A stretch of 23,356 nt of DNA, taken from positions 1 to 23,356 of IMG/VR virus record IMGVR_UViG_3300011118_000032. The stretch is one strand, 5' to 3'. A model generated the notes under the pieces. The model worked only from the letters and a program-made list of their open reading frames with translations, did not search any database and was not told the DNA's origin. How positions within the stretch are numbered: position 1 is the first letter of the stretch; every line of letters starts with the position of its first letter. This document shows, piece after piece, positions 21,739 through 23,356 of this stretch. The stretch is from a virus. Position numbers and translations under genes: made by a program.

Positions 21739-23121
21739 ATGGGTGGCACTGTAGGATACCGACCAGACTATGGCCCAGCCAAGTCTTTCTTCTCTGAAAA
21801 CGCGAAGTTACTCAAAGAAACTGGACTGGATACGCTCGATTGGGCCAAAGAACAATGGGCTTCTCAGCAAGAGCTTCTGGACAGGATCATCAGTTCTCAG
21901 GAGGGTGTTGCTGAGAGCCGCCTTGGCGCAGCTGAAGACTGGCAGCAACGGTATGAGGAATCCTTCATACCTATGGAACAACAGCTGGTTCGTGATGCTC
22001 AGACGTTCAGTACGCAGGGTCGCCAAGACCAGGAGGCCGCTGCCCGTATGGGCGATGTCGGCCGAGCGTTTGAAGCCCAGCGCAACCAGGCCCAGCAACG
22101 TCTTGAATCTTACGGCATTGACCCGAGCAATACTCGCGCTCAGGCGCTCGACGCCCAAGTGCGCCAGCAAGAAGCCATTGCTAAAGTTCAAGCTGCCAAC
22201 GAAGGCCGGCGGTATGTTGAGGATAAGGGCCGCGAATTACGCAACCAGGCCATCAATCTCGGCCAAGCCAATGCGGCCAATGCCGGGCAGGCAGCGCAGC
22301 AGGGTGTGAATGTAGGCTCCAACGTACTCCAGAATCAGTTAGCAGGTCAGCAGGGCGGCGCACAGATGGTGCAGCAGTCCGCTTTGCCTTGGCTTAATGC
22401 AGCAGGTATCTTTACTGGTAACGCACTCAACGTTGACCAGCAACGGTTCAACAATGAAGTACAGCGCCAACAGATGAAGAACAGTTCTCAAACAGACTGG
22501 CTCGGAGCAGCTGCAACCCTGGCAGGTATCGCTGCCGCACCTATGACTGGTGGCATGTCCATGGCCCTCCCGGCCTTTGCGGGCGCTGCTGGCGGCGGTG
22601 CACCGACCGGCGGCGGGGGCTCAGGACCAGGTGCGTTCGGCGCTCCTAGTGGTTGGGGCAATCTCGGCGTTCCAGGATATGCAGATGGTGGCTACGTCAT
22701 CAAAGAAAACTACGGCGACAACCAAGCTGCAGGCGTGCCAATGAGGGGCGCTCCTCGCAGTATGGGGCCTGGCGTCAACTTCGCCGCTGGGATACCGGGG
22801 TACGCCTATGGTGGTGAGGTCGACGGCTACAATAATGTAGGCACCCAGGACGGCGAGATCAACGGCCCCGGCGGTCCCAAAGATGACTTTATCGATGCCA
22901 AGCTCTCTGATGGTGAGTACGTGGTACCAGAAGAAGTAGTGCGCCGGAAGGGTACCGAGTTCTTCGATAAGCTGATCGAGAAAACGCAAAGCGGCATCCC
23001 CAAGCCTATGGCCGCTGGTGGTGCAATGGTGACCACGCCTCCAGGCGCCCAGCCGATGGGCGGGGCAGTCGGCGCTATACCAATGATGAGCACAGGCGGG
23101 TACATCCGTAGAGGAATGTAA
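21739..23121 (+). CDS. internal virion / ejection-type protein
   Basis: The 460-aa protein has a long helical, Gln/Ala-rich N-terminal part (about 15-250), a hydrophobic Gly/Ala/Met segment (about 253-290) and a Gly-rich C-terminus with four related short units near GYADGGYV (313-320), GYAYGGEV (354-361), MAAGGAM (424-430) and MSTGGYI (450-456). The segment GPGGPKDDFIDAKLSDGEYV (376-395) is a motif seen near the ends of tape-measure and internal phage proteins. It may be ejected into the cell envelope to help DNA delivery. GAGGG precedes the start by 6 bases. Another internal-type gene follows at once. Confidence 0.65.
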   Translation: MGGTVGYRPDYGPAKSFFSENAKLLKETGLDTLDWAKEQWASQQELLDRIISSQEGVAESRLGAAEDWQQRYEESFIPMEQQLVRDAQTFSTQGRQDQEAAARMGDVGRAFEAQRNQAQQRLESYGIDPSNTRAQALDAQVRQQEAIAKVQAANEGRRYVEDKGRELRNQAINLGQANAANAGQAAQQGVNVGSNVLQNQLAGQQGGAQMVQQSALPWLNAAGIFTGNALNVDQQRFNNEVQRQQMKNSSQTDWLGAAATLAGIAAAPMTGGMSMALPAFAGAAGGGAPTGGGGSGPGAFGAPSGWGNLGVPGYADGGYVIKENYGDNQAAGVPMRGAPRSMGPGVNFAAGIPGYAYGGEVDGYNNVGTQDGEINGPGGPKDDFIDAKLSDGEYVVPEEVVRRKGTEFFDKLIEKTQSGIPKPMAAGGAMVTTPPGAQPMGGAVGAIPMMSTGGYIRRGM

Positions 23122-23122
23122 C

Positions 23123-23356
23123 ATGGCAGCAAACGATTTCACGAGTGCGGTACAGGGGTTCATGGGCGGCTATGACTGGTCCCGCAACATCATGCGCCAG
23201 AAGGAAGCAGCGAAAGCGACGAAAGATAAAGACGCCGCTAAACGCGCCCTGGCTGAAAGAATGGCTGAAGGCCCTAGTGGCACCTCCACGATGGGTGGAA
23301 CTGCGATACCCCCCTCCGGTGCAGCGCCCCTGTCGGCTACGGGGCCGGAAGCCTTT
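23123..23356 (+). CDS. protein of the internal virion region, cut by the window end
   Basis: An open frame with a good GAGGA site (23111-23115) starts MAANDFTSAVQGFMGGYDWS and runs 78 codons to the edge of the window with no stop. The visible part has a charged helical segment (RQKEAAKATKDKDAAKRALAE, residues 26-46) and then becomes Pro/Gly/Ser/Ala-rich. Its position directly behind the internal protein suggests another ejection or internal virion component. Only the N-terminus can be judged. Confidence 0.7.
   Translation, partial: MAANDFTSAVQGFMGGYDWSRNIMRQKEAAKATKDKDAAKRALAERMAEGPSGTSTMGGTAIPPSGAAPLSATGPEAF

Noticed and set aside
99-23356. Possible tRNA genes, CRISPR arrays, insertion sequences, integrase or attachment sites
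   Set aside because: Reading both strands by eye gave no cloverleaf-like segment, no regularly spaced repeats, no transposase or integrase motifs and no flanking direct repeats. A tRNAscan or repeat search would be more sensitive.

Overview
The window looks like part of the genome of a tailed dsDNA bacteriophage, most likely a podovirus-type virus of a Gram-negative host. It could be a contig of an uncultured or marine phage. All supported genes lie on the + strand. They are tightly packed, with many ATGA, TAATG or GTGA stop/start overlaps and repeated TAGGAGAC-type ribosome binding sites. A terminase large subunit, portal, scaffold, HK97-fold capsid protein, connector-like genes, collar-type fibres and internal proteins are present, while a sheath and a long tape-measure gene are absent. 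The Gram-negative host is inferred from an outer-membrane beta-barrel protein with a signal peptide, a lipoprotein and an M15-type peptidase. No integrase, tRNA, CRISPR array or insertion sequence was seen.

Layout. Bases 1-98 are a G-homopolymer-rich edge that may be an artefact. From 107 to 947 lies an accessory regulatory block: a sigma70-like promoter, a mini GIY-YIG nuclease overlapping a 51-aa ribbon-helix-helix (RHH) protein, a second promoter overlapped by an operator-like palindrome, then a second small gene plus RHH gene. The two halves share a related start region and look like a duplicated two-gene module. Next come an M15-type endolysin (947-1405), a likely small terminase (1407-1901) and a Lys/Ala-rich basic protein (1969-2196) closed by a possible terminator.

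From 2240 to 7247 lies a cassette separating the likely small terminase from the large one, and its largest gene is visibly AT-richer than the morphogenesis genes. It holds two small putative virion proteins, an 861-aa protein with a PhoD-like metallophosphatase core, a 10-codon leader coupled to a cysteine-patterned lipoprotein, an outer-membrane beta-barrel protein with a Pro-Glu spacer, and a holin-like membrane protein. This cassette probably concerns contact with, remodelling of, or exit from the host envelope.

From 7395 to the end is the morphogenesis module: large terminase, a promoter, portal, two small genes, scaffold, major capsid protein, and a very stable UUCG hairpin. It continues with small connector and head-tail genes, a probable tail nozzle, a trimeric-fibre-like protein, an Ig-like protein, a small basic DUF3008-like protein, and two tandemly duplicated collar-domain fibre proteins, the second carrying an Ig-like and a lectin-like C-terminus. 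Two small membrane proteins, an internal/ejection-type protein and a gene cut by the window end complete it.

The most interesting items are the PhoD-like phosphatase domain in a phage protein without a signal peptide, the duplicated GIY-YIG/RHH regulatory module with its operator, and the lipoprotein plus outer-membrane protein pair, which recalls lambda bor and lom in type but not clearly in sequence.
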